Origin: Pseudomonas abieticivorans
GTDB lineage: Bacteria > Pseudomonadota > Gammaproteobacteria > Pseudomonadales > Pseudomonadaceae
NCBI RefSeq assembly: GCF_023509015.1
Contig: NZ_CP094975.1
Span: 1,309,501 to 1,373,500 of the forward strand
Direction: 5' to 3'
DNA: 64,000 bases
The notes under the pieces were generated by a model. The model was given only the letters and a program-made list of their open reading frames with translations, searched no databases and was not told the DNA's origin. Below, piece by piece: positions 29,222 through 36,656 of the stretch. The position numbers and the translations under genes were made by a program. Position 1 is the first letter of the stretch; each line of letters begins with the position of its first letter.

Positions 29222-29505
29222 TAGGCATTCATTTCCTGCAAAACCTCTGGGTGCAGGCTGGCGATGCGCAACAAGGTTTGAGCAGCACCTGTAGGCTGGC
29301 GGCGCCCTTGTTCCCAATCCTGCAGGGTACGCAAACTGACGCCAAGCAGTTTTGCAAATACGTTTTGGGATACCCCGACTTTTGCACGAGCTTGCGCCGC
29401 TTCCGATAATTTCACGTGAGTCACTCGTGCCGCTTTGCCCGCTTTCATTTGGCGCACGGACGCCAGCAAATCCTGTTGGAATTGTTCCATTTCACTGTCC
29501 ATCAA
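29218..29505 (-). CDS. XRE-family antitoxin (HigA/NadS-like)
   Basis: A 95-residue DNA-binding antitoxin. The HTH is at about 42-75 (VGVSQNVFAKLLGVSLRTLQ then DWEQGRRQPTGAA), the signature of RelE/HigB-associated XRE antitoxins. It starts inside the last 14 bp of the toxin gene and its stop overlaps the AraC start. It is expected to neutralise the toxin and repress the operon through the palindrome upstream of the toxin. Confidence 0.88.
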   Translation of the reverse strand: MMDSEMEQFQQDLLASVRQMKAGKAARVTHVKLSEAAQARAKVGVSQNVFAKLLGVSLRTLQDWEQGRRQPTGAAQTLLRIASLHPEVLQEMNAY

Positions 29506-29809
29506 GAACCTCCTCCTTCAATTTTTTCAGGAAGGATGCGGGCAGGTTATCCAGTGCTGTTTTGGTGAAAGCAACCAACAGCCAGATAAAACCTTCACCC
29601 AATGTATTGTAATAAATCACCCGCGTACCGCCCCGCTTCCCCATACCGCCACGAGACCATCGAACTTTACGCAGGCCTCCACTGCCAGGGACCACGTCAC
29701 CCACCAATGGGTTGGCCGCCAACCAAACGATAAACTCCTGACGCTCACCATCACCCCAAATAGAGTCGGCTTGGCGCTTGAATGTCTCTGTTTCGATAAT
29801 AGTGTACAT
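29492..29809 (-). CDS. RelE/HigB-type toxin
   Basis: A 105-residue protein of the RelE superfamily, likely a ribosome-dependent mRNA endonuclease. It starts MYTIIETETFKRQADSIWG and contains the family blocks LVGDVVPGSGGLRKVRWSR, GTRVIYYN and WLLVAFTKTALDNLP. The toxin precedes the antitoxin, the HigBA order. The ribosome site is weak (no clear GGAG ahead of the ATG at 29807-29809), as is common for toxins. An 11-codon upstream extension is less likely. Confidence 0.9.
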   Translation of the reverse strand: MYTIIETETFKRQADSIWGDGERQEFIVWLAANPLVGDVVPGSGGLRKVRWSRGGMGKRGGTRVIYYNTLGEGFIWLLVAFTKTALDNLPASFLKKLKEEVLDGQ

Positions 29810-29820
29810 GGCCAATAAGA

Positions 29821-29835
29821 TACGGCAATGCCGTA
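29821..29835. promoter_or_regulatory. Candidate operator of the toxin-antitoxin operon
   Basis: Perfect 7-1-7 inverted repeat TACGGCAATGCCGTA, centred about 19 bp upstream of the toxin start codon. The position and symmetry fit autorepression by the XRE antitoxin. Confidence 0.6.
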
Positions 29836-29954
29836 CATCCAACCCAGAGTGAATTTTTTACCAAAAATGTCTATTTTCACCTGCAAGCTTCGCCTTGACA
29901 CTCACCTTTACCACGATGTAACCAGTCCTGAAGGATTACTGGAGCGATGCCCTC

Positions 29955-30683
29955 ATGACCCAAAACATCTACGACGACCCCGACTTCTTCCATGGCTACA
30001 GCCAACTCGGGCGCTCGGTGCACGGCCTGGCCGGTGCTGCCGAGTGGCCGGCCTTGCAGGCCATGTTGCCGCCCATGCATGGCGTGCGTGCGCTGGACCT
30101 TGGTTGTGGCTATGGCTGGTTCTGCCGCTGGGCAGCGGAGCAAGGTGTACGCAGCGTGCTGGGCTTGGACGTGTCGCACAAGATGCTGGAACGGGCCAAG
30201 GCCAGCACCGGCCAGGCGAGCGTCAGTTACCAGCACGCCGACCTTGAGCAGTTGAATCTGCCCGAGTGCAGTGTGGAACTGGTCTACAGCTCCTTGACCC
30301 TGCATTACCTCGCAGACCTGGACCGCTTGTTCGCCACCGTGCACAAAGCACTGGTGCCGGGTGGGCATCTGGTGTTTTCCATCGAGCATCCGATCTACAT
30401 GGCGTCACGGCAGCCAGGCTGGATCGTCACCGAGCAGGGCCGCAAGACCTGGCCGGTGGACAGCTACCAGCTGGAAGGCCCACGGGTGACCAACTGGCTG
30501 GCCGACGGCGTGATCAAGCAGCACCGCACCGTGGGCACCCTGTTGAATGCTTTGATCAAGGCCGGCTTTGTGCTGGAGCACATCGAGGACTGGGGGCCCA
30601 CCGATGAACAGGTGGCGGCAGTGCCGGCGTTAGCCGAAGAAAAAGAGCGGCCGATGCTGTTGCTGGTGAGCGCTCACCGCTGA
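29955..30683 (+). CDS. Class I SAM-dependent methyltransferase
   Basis: A 242-residue methyltransferase; substrate unknown. SAM-binding motif I is RALDLGCGYGWFCRW at about 45-59. The acidic motif II (VLGLDVSHKML) is at about 68-78, and motif IV (VELVYSSLTLHYL) is at about 107-119. The sequence resembles the UbiE/Methyltransf_11 group. It stands alone on the + strand, divergent from the toxin operon. Confidence 0.9.
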   Translation: MTQNIYDDPDFFHGYSQLGRSVHGLAGAAEWPALQAMLPPMHGVRALDLGCGYGWFCRWAAEQGVRSVLGLDVSHKMLERAKASTGQASVSYQHADLEQLNLPECSVELVYSSLTLHYLADLDRLFATVHKALVPGGHLVFSIEHPIYMASRQPGWIVTEQGRKTWPVDSYQLEGPRVTNWLADGVIKQHRTVGTLLNALIKAGFVLEHIEDWGPTDEQVAAVPALAEEKERPMLLLVSAHR

Positions 30684-30780
30684 ACCGCGACACATTCTGC
30701 GACTCAATACGCTTCAACGCAGCCGCATGACGATTAAAATACGCGGCCCTTTTTATTCTGCCGATTCACGGAAGACTGCC

Positions 30781-31176
30781 ATGTTGCCTCGCTTGATGAT
30801 CCTCGCCCCACTGCTGTTCTCGGCCACGGCCTTTGCGGCCCAGCCAAAGGCCGACTGTGCCAACGCCACCACCACGCCAGAAATCAACCAGTGCGCGCAA
30901 GCCGAGGCGGACGTGGTGGAGGCCAAGCTCAATGTCGCTTACCAGAACCTGGTCAAGCAACTGACCCAGCCAGACACCGAAACGGACAAATACTCCGAGA
31001 TGCGCAAGAAGCTGCAAATTGCCCAACGGGCATGGATCAAGTTCCGCGAGGCCGATTGCGACACGATCTTGCAGATCAACGCCTCGGGTACGATTCGTAC
31101 CCTGGCGGCGATCGGGTGCAAGCGTGAGCGGGCGGAGCAGCGGATCAAGGAACTGGAGAACTACGTGGGGTATTGA
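30781..31176 (+). CDS. Secreted DUF1311 (LprI-like) protein
   Basis: A 131-residue periplasmic protein with signal peptide MLPRLMILAPLLFSATAFAA. The mature part matches the LprI N-terminal/DUF1311 family: ADCANATTTPEINQCAQAEA near the start, an IAQRAWIKFREADC block at about 84-97, and a late Cys (GCKRERAEQR), giving four conserved cysteines. Some members inhibit lysozyme; the role here is unproven. The last two codons sit 16 bp before the ppk2 stop on the other strand. Confidence 0.85.
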   Translation: MLPRLMILAPLLFSATAFAAQPKADCANATTTPEINQCAQAEADVVEAKLNVAYQNLVKQLTQPDTETDKYSEMRKKLQIAQRAWIKFREADCDTILQINASGTIRTLAAIGCKRERAEQRIKELENYVGY

Positions 31177-31192
31177 GAGCCCACCGCGCCCC

Positions 31193-32110
31193 TCAATAAA
31201 CCAACGGCACAAACAACTCCGGCGGCGTCGGGCTGCGCGTGTAGTCCTCTTGTCGCACCCGCTGCGGCAACTCGATCACCGGGTGCTCGACTTCCTCGTA
31301 GGGCATCTGCCCCAGCAAATGGTTGATGCAATTCAACCGGGCCTTTTTCTTGTCGTCGGCCTGCACCACCCACCACGGCGCTTCCTGGATGTGGGTGCGC
31401 TCGAGCATCACTTCCTTGGCCTTGGTGTAGGCCTCCCAACGGCGGCGTGATTCCAGGTCCATGGGGCTCAGCTTCCATTGCTTGAGTGGGTCGTGAATAC
31501 GGCTCAGGAAGCGCAGGTGCTGCTCTTGGTCCGAGATAGAGAACCAGTACTTGATCAACTGAATGCCCGAGCGCGCCAGCATGCGCTCGAACTCCGGCAC
31601 GCTGCGGTAGAACTCGTCCAGTTGCTCGTGGTTGCAGAAGCCCATCACCTGCTCTACGCCCGCGCGGTTGTACCAGCTGCGGTCGAACAGCACGATTTCG
31701 CCAGCGGCCGGCAGGTGCGACACGTAACGCTGGAAGTACCACTGGGTGCGTTCGCGGTCGTTGGGCGCGGGCAAGGCGGCCACGCGGCACACCCGGGGGT
31801 TAAGGCGCTGGGTGATGCGCTTGATCACACCGCCCTTGCCCGCGGCGTCGCGCCCCTCGAAAAGGATGACCACCTTGTGGCCGGTCTTCACCACCCAGCT
31901 CTGCAGTTTCACCAGTTCGCCCTGCAGGCGGAACAGCTCGCTGAAGTACAGCCGCCGGGCCTGTTTCTCCGGGGTCTCGGGTTGGTGGCTGTCAAACAGC
32001 TCGTCGATGCCATAGCCATCGTCCATCAGTTCGAGCTCCAACTCTTCATCGCTGTGGTCGAGCAACTCGCGGTGGATGCGGCGCATCAAGGTGTCGGTAC
32101 TCGCATGCAT
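31193..32110 (-). CDS. ppk2: Polyphosphate kinase 2
   Basis: PPK2-family kinase that interconverts polyphosphate and nucleoside di/triphosphates. Walker A is GRDAAGKGG at residues 86-94. The Walker B/lid region is LFDRSWYNRAG at 141-151 and the lid is KQWKLSPMDLESRRRW. At 305 residues with one catalytic domain it resembles the single-domain class I enzymes. It is divergent from a Ppx/GppA-type phosphatase, so synthesis/use and breakdown of polyphosphate share one control region. Confidence 0.93.
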   Translation of the reverse strand: MHASTDTLMRRIHRELLDHSDEELELELMDDGYGIDELFDSHQPETPEKQARRLYFSELFRLQGELVKLQSWVVKTGHKVVILFEGRDAAGKGGVIKRITQRLNPRVCRVAALPAPNDRERTQWYFQRYVSHLPAAGEIVLFDRSWYNRAGVEQVMGFCNHEQLDEFYRSVPEFERMLARSGIQLIKYWFSISDQEQHLRFLSRIHDPLKQWKLSPMDLESRRRWEAYTKAKEVMLERTHIQEAPWWVVQADDKKKARLNCINHLLGQMPYEEVEHPVIELPQRVRQEDYTRSPTPPELFVPLVY

Positions 32111-32196
32111 GATGGAGACTCGCTGAAGGTAGGAAAAGTCTGATGGTAGTGAGCCTATGTGACGGACTGGTTAACGACCGCGGTGGGATTTGACCT

Positions 32197-32214
32197 ATGT
32201 CATCGTAGTGTCAT
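32197..32214 (+). promoter_or_regulatory. Candidate PhoB box between ppk2 and ppx
   Basis: ATGTCAT-CGTA-GTGTCAT: two 7-bp repeats, 11 bp apart, that match the Pho box CTGTCAT-N4-CTGTCAT at 12 of 14 positions. It points towards the ppx-type gene and lies about 70 bp upstream of its ATG. Control by phosphate starvation would make biological sense for these genes. Confidence 0.55.
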
Positions 32215-32283
32215 GGCCGGGGTGGCAGTATCCAGGCTCATTCTTGACGCGTGGCCGGGTGTTTTCGGCTATCAGGGACTGCC

Positions 32284-33216
32284 ATGAAAGAGACTTCGTT
32301 GTTTGCCGCCGTGGATCTGGGCTCCAACGCCTTTCGCATGATGATCGGCCAGCCGGTCAAGCGTGACCGGCGCCTGTGTATCCAGGAAGTCAAAACCCTA
32401 CGCGAGCCGGTGCGACTGGCCGAAGGCTTTCAAGGCAAAACCCTCGACACCCTGGCGCTGGAACGCGGTTGGCTGGCGCTGGAGCGGTTTGGCAAGCGCC
32501 TGCGCCACTTCGACGCCGGGCATGTGCGCGCCGTGGCGACCAGCGCCGTGCGCGATGCCGATAACAGTGCGTTGTTTCTGGCCGGGGCCGAAGAACGCCT
32601 GGGCTTCCCCATCGACGTGATCACCGGCCACCAAGAGGCGCACCTGGTGTATGCCGGCGTGGCCCAGGCACTGGACTGCGCGCAGTCCACTCGCTTGGTG
32701 GTGGACATTGGCGGCGGCTCCACCGAGTTGATCATCGGCCAAGGCAATCGCCCCTTGTTGGCCGAAAGCCTGGCGATAGGCAGTGGGACCTTCGGGCAAC
32801 GGTTTTTCAGCGGCGGTTACGTCAACAGCTATTCGTTGCAAGAGGCCGAACGCGTGGCCGGCCTGCAGTTCGAGCGGGTGGCGCGGCGTTACCGCGAACT
32901 GGGTTGGCAACAGGCGATCGGCTCGTCCGGCACGGCGCGCATGCTGGCCAAGGTGCTCAAGGCCAATGGCCTGAACGACTATGGCCAGGGCGGCATCACC
33001 TATGCCGGCCTGCTGCGCTTATCGGTGCGGTTGCTTGAGGTTGGCCGGGTAGACCATCTGCGCATGCTGGGCCTTCAACCGCACAAAGTCAGCACGCTGC
33101 CCGGCGGGTTGGCGGTGATGCTGGCGGTGTTCAAGGTGTTTGGCATCGACCGCATGAGCCCATCCGAACCCGGGCTGCGCCTGGGGTTGCTGCATGGGTT
33201 GATGAGCGAGGCGTGA
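32284..33216 (+). CDS. Ppx/GppA family phosphatase (short form)
   Basis: Member of the exopolyphosphatase / pppGpp phosphatase family (ASKHA fold). It has 310 residues. The phosphate-binding loops are FAAVDLGSNAFRMMIG (7-22) and VVDIGGGSTELIIG (about 139-152), and the catalytic Glu is expected near ATSAVRDADNS. It lacks the C-terminal HD-like domains of E. coli Ppx (about 510 residues), so it is a catalytic-domain-only form. The divergent ppk2 suggests polyphosphate is its substrate, but pppGpp cannot be excluded. Confidence 0.88.
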   Translation: MKETSLFAAVDLGSNAFRMMIGQPVKRDRRLCIQEVKTLREPVRLAEGFQGKTLDTLALERGWLALERFGKRLRHFDAGHVRAVATSAVRDADNSALFLAGAEERLGFPIDVITGHQEAHLVYAGVAQALDCAQSTRLVVDIGGGSTELIIGQGNRPLLAESLAIGSGTFGQRFFSGGYVNSYSLQEAERVAGLQFERVARRYRELGWQQAIGSSGTARMLAKVLKANGLNDYGQGGITYAGLLRLSVRLLEVGRVDHLRMLGLQPHKVSTLPGGLAVMLAVFKVFGIDRMSPSEPGLRLGLLHGLMSEA

Positions 33217-33217
33217 A

Positions 33218-33880
33218 TCAGCCGGCGGCATCAGTGATAGCCGCCGCTTCCAGAACGGCTGTTGGCGCCCCGTGCCTGGCCAGGTTCAACATCGCCCGGC
33301 CCATGGATTCGGTACTCGCCATGCGCCGTCCCAAAATCCGCTTGAGCAAAGGATTCAGCGGCTTGATCAAGCTGTAGAGCAGCCGGTATGAGCGGGTTTT
33401 GGACTGCGCCCCGTGCAGCGGCTGGATGAACCCCGGCCGCAACAGGTATACCGCCTTGAAGGGCAAGCGCAGCAGCGCATTCTCGGTGCGACCCTTTACC
33501 CGCGCCCACATGCTTGTGCCTTGCTCGCTGCTGTCGGTACCGGCACCGCTGACGTATACGAAGGTCATCTGCCGATTAAGCCTTGCCAGCGCCTGGGCAG
33601 CCGCCAGGGTCAAGTCGTGGGTCAGGCGCGTGTACTGCGCTTCACTGATCCCCGCCGACGATACGCCCAGGCAGAAGAAACAAGCATCGAAGCCTTCAAG
33701 GGCAACGTCCCGGTAGTCAAACAGGTCGGGAAGCACCACTTCGCGTAACTTGGCGTGCCCCAGGCCCGATGGGCTGCGACCAACAATCGTGACCTGGGCG
33801 ACATCGTCGGCCAACAAACACTCGCGCAACACACCCTGGCCGACCATGCCGGTAGCGCCGAACAGCAATACCTTCATCAT
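33218..33880 (-). CDS. NAD(P)-binding atypical SDR (HTATIP2-like)
   Basis: A 220-residue Rossmann-fold protein. Its nucleotide-binding motif is FGATGMVGQGVLREC at residues 7-21, and a mid-region FVYVSGAGTDSSE at about 109-121 holds the position of the SDR active-site Ser. It resembles NmrA/HTATIP2-like short proteins (extended SDR without full substrate domain). Its start overlaps the stop of the upstream SDR gene, so the two form an operon. Confidence 0.85.
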   Translation of the reverse strand: MMKVLLFGATGMVGQGVLRECLLADDVAQVTIVGRSPSGLGHAKLREVVLPDLFDYRDVALEGFDACFFCLGVSSAGISEAQYTRLTHDLTLAAAQALARLNRQMTFVYVSGAGTDSSEQGTSMWARVKGRTENALLRLPFKAVYLLRPGFIQPLHGAQSKTRSYRLLYSLIKPLNPLLKRILGRRMASTESMGRAMLNLARHGAPTAVLEAAAITDAAG

Positions 33881-34818
33881 CAGGCTCCTTCAGACCAACG
33901 CACGCCCGTCAGTTGCTCGGACACCTGCCACAACCGCGCCGCCACCGCGAGATCCTTGGCGGGGCCCGCCACCGATGCTTCACCCGGCGCGCCCTTCAAC
34001 CCCATCAAGCCCTGCGGGCCGTAATAGCCGCCCGGTTTGGCCAAGGGCGACGTCGCCGCCAGCAAGGTCGGTTGCGCACCTTCTGCAGCCGAGTGCGAGG
34101 CAAACTTCTCAAGTATTGACGACAGCTGCCAGAACAGCGACTTGCTCTGGCCCCGGCCCATTTGCGGCCCGGTGCTTTGCAACGCCGTGCGCGCAAACCC
34201 TGGGTGGCTGGCATTGCTCATCAGCCCCCAGCCGTTGGCATCACTGCGCCGCTGCAACTCGAAGGCAAACATCAGCATGGCCAGTTTGGACTGCGAATAC
34301 GCGGGCCAGGCCTTGTAGCTGCGCTGCCATTGCAGGTCATCAAAATGGATGGCCGCGCCGTTGCGGTGGGCGATGCTGCTCAGGTTGACCACCCGTGGTT
34401 CATGGCCCTTGCGCAAGTGCGGCAGCAACTGGGCCGTGAGCGCGTAATGGCCCAGGTAGTTGCTGCCCATCTGCAGTTCAAAGCCATCGGCGGTGGCGTG
34501 GCGAGTCGGCGGCGCCATCACGCCGGCATTGTTGATCAGCAAGTCCAGCGCGTCATGCCCTGAGGCGTAGCGCGCGCTGAAGTCCGCCACGCTGGCCAGG
34601 CTGGACAAATCCAGATGGTCGTAGCGCACGTTCGCCTTGGGGTGTATCGCACGGATCCGCTTGAGCGCCTCTGCACCCTTGGCCGCGTTGCGCCCGGTGA
34701 GCAGCACATCGGCGCCCGCCCCTGCCAATACCAGGGCAGTCTCGTACCCCAACCCGCCCGTGGCGCCGGTGATCACTGCGCGCTTACCGATTTGCGATGC
34801 AACGGTGAAAGTACTCAT
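33880..34818 (-). CDS. Short-chain dehydrogenase/reductase
   Basis: A classical-type SDR of 312 residues, closest in appearance to retinol-dehydrogenase/protochlorophyllide-reductase-like SDRs. The cofactor motif TGATGGLGYETA is at about 17-28, NNAGVMAP at about 93-100, a catalytic Ser in VVNLSSIAH, and YxxxK as YSQSKLA. The ATG at 34818 has CGAGGG upstream, and the extension from 34854 is not needed. Substrate unknown. It is the first gene of a two-gene operon next to a TetR gene on the same strand. Confidence 0.9.
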   Translation of the reverse strand: MSTFTVASQIGKRAVITGATGGLGYETALVLAGAGADVLLTGRNAAKGAEALKRIRAIHPKANVRYDHLDLSSLASVADFSARYASGHDALDLLINNAGVMAPPTRHATADGFELQMGSNYLGHYALTAQLLPHLRKGHEPRVVNLSSIAHRNGAAIHFDDLQWQRSYKAWPAYSQSKLAMLMFAFELQRRSDANGWGLMSNASHPGFARTALQSTGPQMGRGQSKSLFWQLSSILEKFASHSAAEGAQPTLLAATSPLAKPGGYYGPQGLMGLKGAPGEASVAGPAKDLAVAARLWQVSEQLTGVRWSEGA

Positions 34819-34837
34819 GAAGCGACCCTCGGTTAAT

Positions 34838-34859
34838 AATGAGCGATTAATCACTCATT
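34838..34859. promoter_or_regulatory. Candidate TetR operator upstream of the SDR operon
   Basis: An imperfect palindrome with arms AATGAG and CTCATT around CGATTAATCA, about 20 bp upstream of the SDR start. It shares the half-site AATGAG(T)G with the palindrome upstream of the tetR gene. Confidence 0.5.
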
Positions 34860-34872
34860 TATAAGATAAAAA

Positions 34873-35442
34873 TCACGCGGCAATGGCGTGCCAGAACGCC
34901 TCGAAACCTGCTTGTGCGTAACGCTCGGCACTCGCAGGCTCCTTGACCATGAAGTCCATGGTGGTTTCGGCCAACGACCCCAGTATGGCCGGGATAAACG
35001 CTGGCGGATGATCACGCAACGCACCACTGGCGACGCACAGGTCGATTTGTTGAGTCAACTCGGCCAAGGCTTGCATGCCCTGGGCGCGGGTGACCTCGGT
35101 GAGTCGGTCACACAACGTCAATTGGGTGCACACCTTGCGCTTGTGTGGGTAACGCACGCCCCACGCCACGTAACGGCTCCAGGCATGGTGCAACTGTGCC
35201 TTGAGGCTGTCATCGGCAGGCGTGCCACTGAGCAACACCTCACGCAACTCGCCCTTGATCACCAGGTAGAGCGCATTGAGCAGTTCGTCCTTGGTCGCAA
35301 AATAGTTGAACAACGTACCCTCGGCCACCCCTGCGCCCTTGGCGATCTTGGACGTAGGCGCAGCCAGGCCCTGCTCGGCGAACACCTGGGTGGCAGCATC
35401 GAGGATGGCGTTGCGCTTGTCTTCGCTTTTGGGGCGGGCCAT
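34873..35442 (-). CDS. TetR family transcriptional regulator
   Basis: A 189-residue repressor. The N-terminal HTH is at about 10-55 (AILDAATQVFAEQGLAAPTS and GVAEGTLFNYFATKDELLNA). The C-terminal ligand domain is helical. It lies upstream of the SDR operon on the same strand with a 54-bp gap that holds a palindrome. A related palindrome precedes its own start, which suggests autoregulation and control of the SDR genes. Confidence 0.92.
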   Translation of the reverse strand: MARPKSEDKRNAILDAATQVFAEQGLAAPTSKIAKGAGVAEGTLFNYFATKDELLNALYLVIKGELREVLLSGTPADDSLKAQLHHAWSRYVAWGVRYPHKRKVCTQLTLCDRLTEVTRAQGMQALAELTQQIDLCVASGALRDHPPAFIPAILGSLAETTMDFMVKEPASAERYAQAGFEAFWHAIAA

Positions 35443-35456
35443 GAAAAAGGTCTTTA

Positions 35457-35474
35457 AATGAGTGCGTACTCAAT
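35457..35474. promoter_or_regulatory. Candidate TetR autoregulatory operator
   Basis: TGAGT and ACTCA arms around a GCGT centre (AATGAGTGCGTACTCAAT), about 15 bp upstream of the tetR start codon. Confidence 0.5.
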
Positions 35475-35750
35475 CATAGTACTAAAGTCAGCGTAATGGC
35501 AATGCCTCTAAAGCTGCAAGGCGCGCCCTGCACACTTGAACATCGGGTCGGTATTTCTGTGACCCCTTCGTCAATCTTGAGAGTAATCAACAAAATGTAT
35601 CCACCATGTGACCATAAGATGCCCTCTGCCATCATTTGCCGCGCTTAGACTCGCCGACGTATCGAGTGGCCGCTCTCATTTCATGCTACAGGCCCGCCTT
35701 CGCCACTCGACCGTCAACGCGGGTGTGTGGCTCAAGACAAGGAAGGTCTT
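35475..35750. other. Intergenic region between tetR and the DUF4087 gene
   Basis: Non-coding stretch with no hairpin or repeat that I could support. It must hold the promoter of the DUF4087 gene; no strong -35/-10 pair is evident. Confidence 0.4.
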
Positions 35751-36122
35751 ATGCGCCTGACTATTGCCCGTGACAGCCTGCTGCTGTCCCTCGCCATCAT
35801 CGCTACCGCCCAGGCTGCCCCCACGGTAGAGCGCCATTGCGGCTGGTACCAGAACCCCGGCAATGCCACCGCCACCCTCAGCGACCACAGCGGGGTGTGG
35901 GCGCTGCCCGACGACAGTGCCAAACCGATCTTTCGCGCTGGCCAATGGGTGCCGAGCAGCGCCAACAACGCTTACGGCTACGGTTGCGCCTGTGTCTCCG
36001 GCAATACCGACGCAACGGCGCACAGCCTGACCCGCATCAAGCGCGTCAATGCCCAGACGTTGGCCACCTGCCGTGCAGACGCTGCACTGCACGAACCGAC
36101 CAACAGGGTCGCCACACAGTAG
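35751..36122 (+). CDS. Secreted DUF4087 protein
   Basis: A 123-residue protein with signal peptide MRLTIARDSLLLSLAIIATAQA. The mature part begins PTVERHCGWYQNPGNATATL, the HCGWxxNP hallmark of DUF4087, and has a Cys pair in GYGCACVSGN and a last Cys in ATCRAD. Function is unknown. The ATG at 35751 fits the signal peptide, and eight in-frame codons upstream are probably untranslated. Confidence 0.82.
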   Translation: MRLTIARDSLLLSLAIIATAQAAPTVERHCGWYQNPGNATATLSDHSGVWALPDDSAKPIFRAGQWVPSSANNAYGYGCACVSGNTDATAHSLTRIKRVNAQTLATCRADAALHEPTNRVATQ

Positions 36123-36404
36123 GCTTGCTTACAGAAATTTCTCGCAAGGCTGGAGAAATTGAAGCGTCGCGATAGGAAGGGATGACAGGGCAAACAGAAA
36201 CCTTAAAACAAAATGACCCACATCCATCAAATAACGACTCGGCGTATGGGTAGGAAGTGTCTGACCTGCTGAGGAATCCGCCATAGGCATGTTCGGAACC
36301 AGCTGATTTACCTGGCCAGTTCGGTTGAGCAAAATAGCGACTGTCTGAAGGGTTTGCTGACTTCAACGGCCAAGGATCGGCCGACCATCCGCTACAGGAG
36401 CCAC

Positions 36405-36656
36405 ATGCCATTTATCAACTGCAAACACCTGCTGAGCGCACTGGCCCTGGCGGCCATGCCTGGCCTCGCGAACGCGGCGCAGGGCACGCTCGATTTCAAC
36501 GGCGCCATTACGGAAAACACGTGCATCATCGATCTCCAAAACGATGCTCACCCTAACTCAGCCTGTGACCACTGTGATGCCGTTGACGACCATGTGAGCA
36601 TCGTTATCAAGCCCATTGACGAGCACAAGCAGCTGGTCACGCTGATCTATTCATGA
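36405..36656 (+). CDS. Miniature type-1-pilin-like secreted protein
   Basis: An 83-residue protein with a signal peptide (MPFINCKHLLSALALAAMPG, cut near LANAA). The mature start AAQGTLDFNGAITENTCIID resembles the first strands of a FimA/type-1 pilin (GTxxFxGxIxxxxC). The C-terminus VTLIYS resembles the pilin beta-zipper end with its penultimate-region Tyr. The central ~80 residues of a normal pilin are missing, and an SACDHCD cysteine cluster lies between. No usher or chaperone gene is near. Whether it assembles or is a relic is open. Confidence 0.65.
   Translation: MPFINCKHLLSALALAAMPGLANAAQGTLDFNGAITENTCIIDLQNDAHPNSACDHCDAVDDHVSIVIKPIDEHKQLVTLIYS

Noticed and set aside
36129..36332. A 67-codon minus-strand frame between the DUF4087 and pilin-like genes
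   Set aside because: It has a hydrophobic tail, but no good start or ribosome site and no family that I recognise; evidence is too thin to call.
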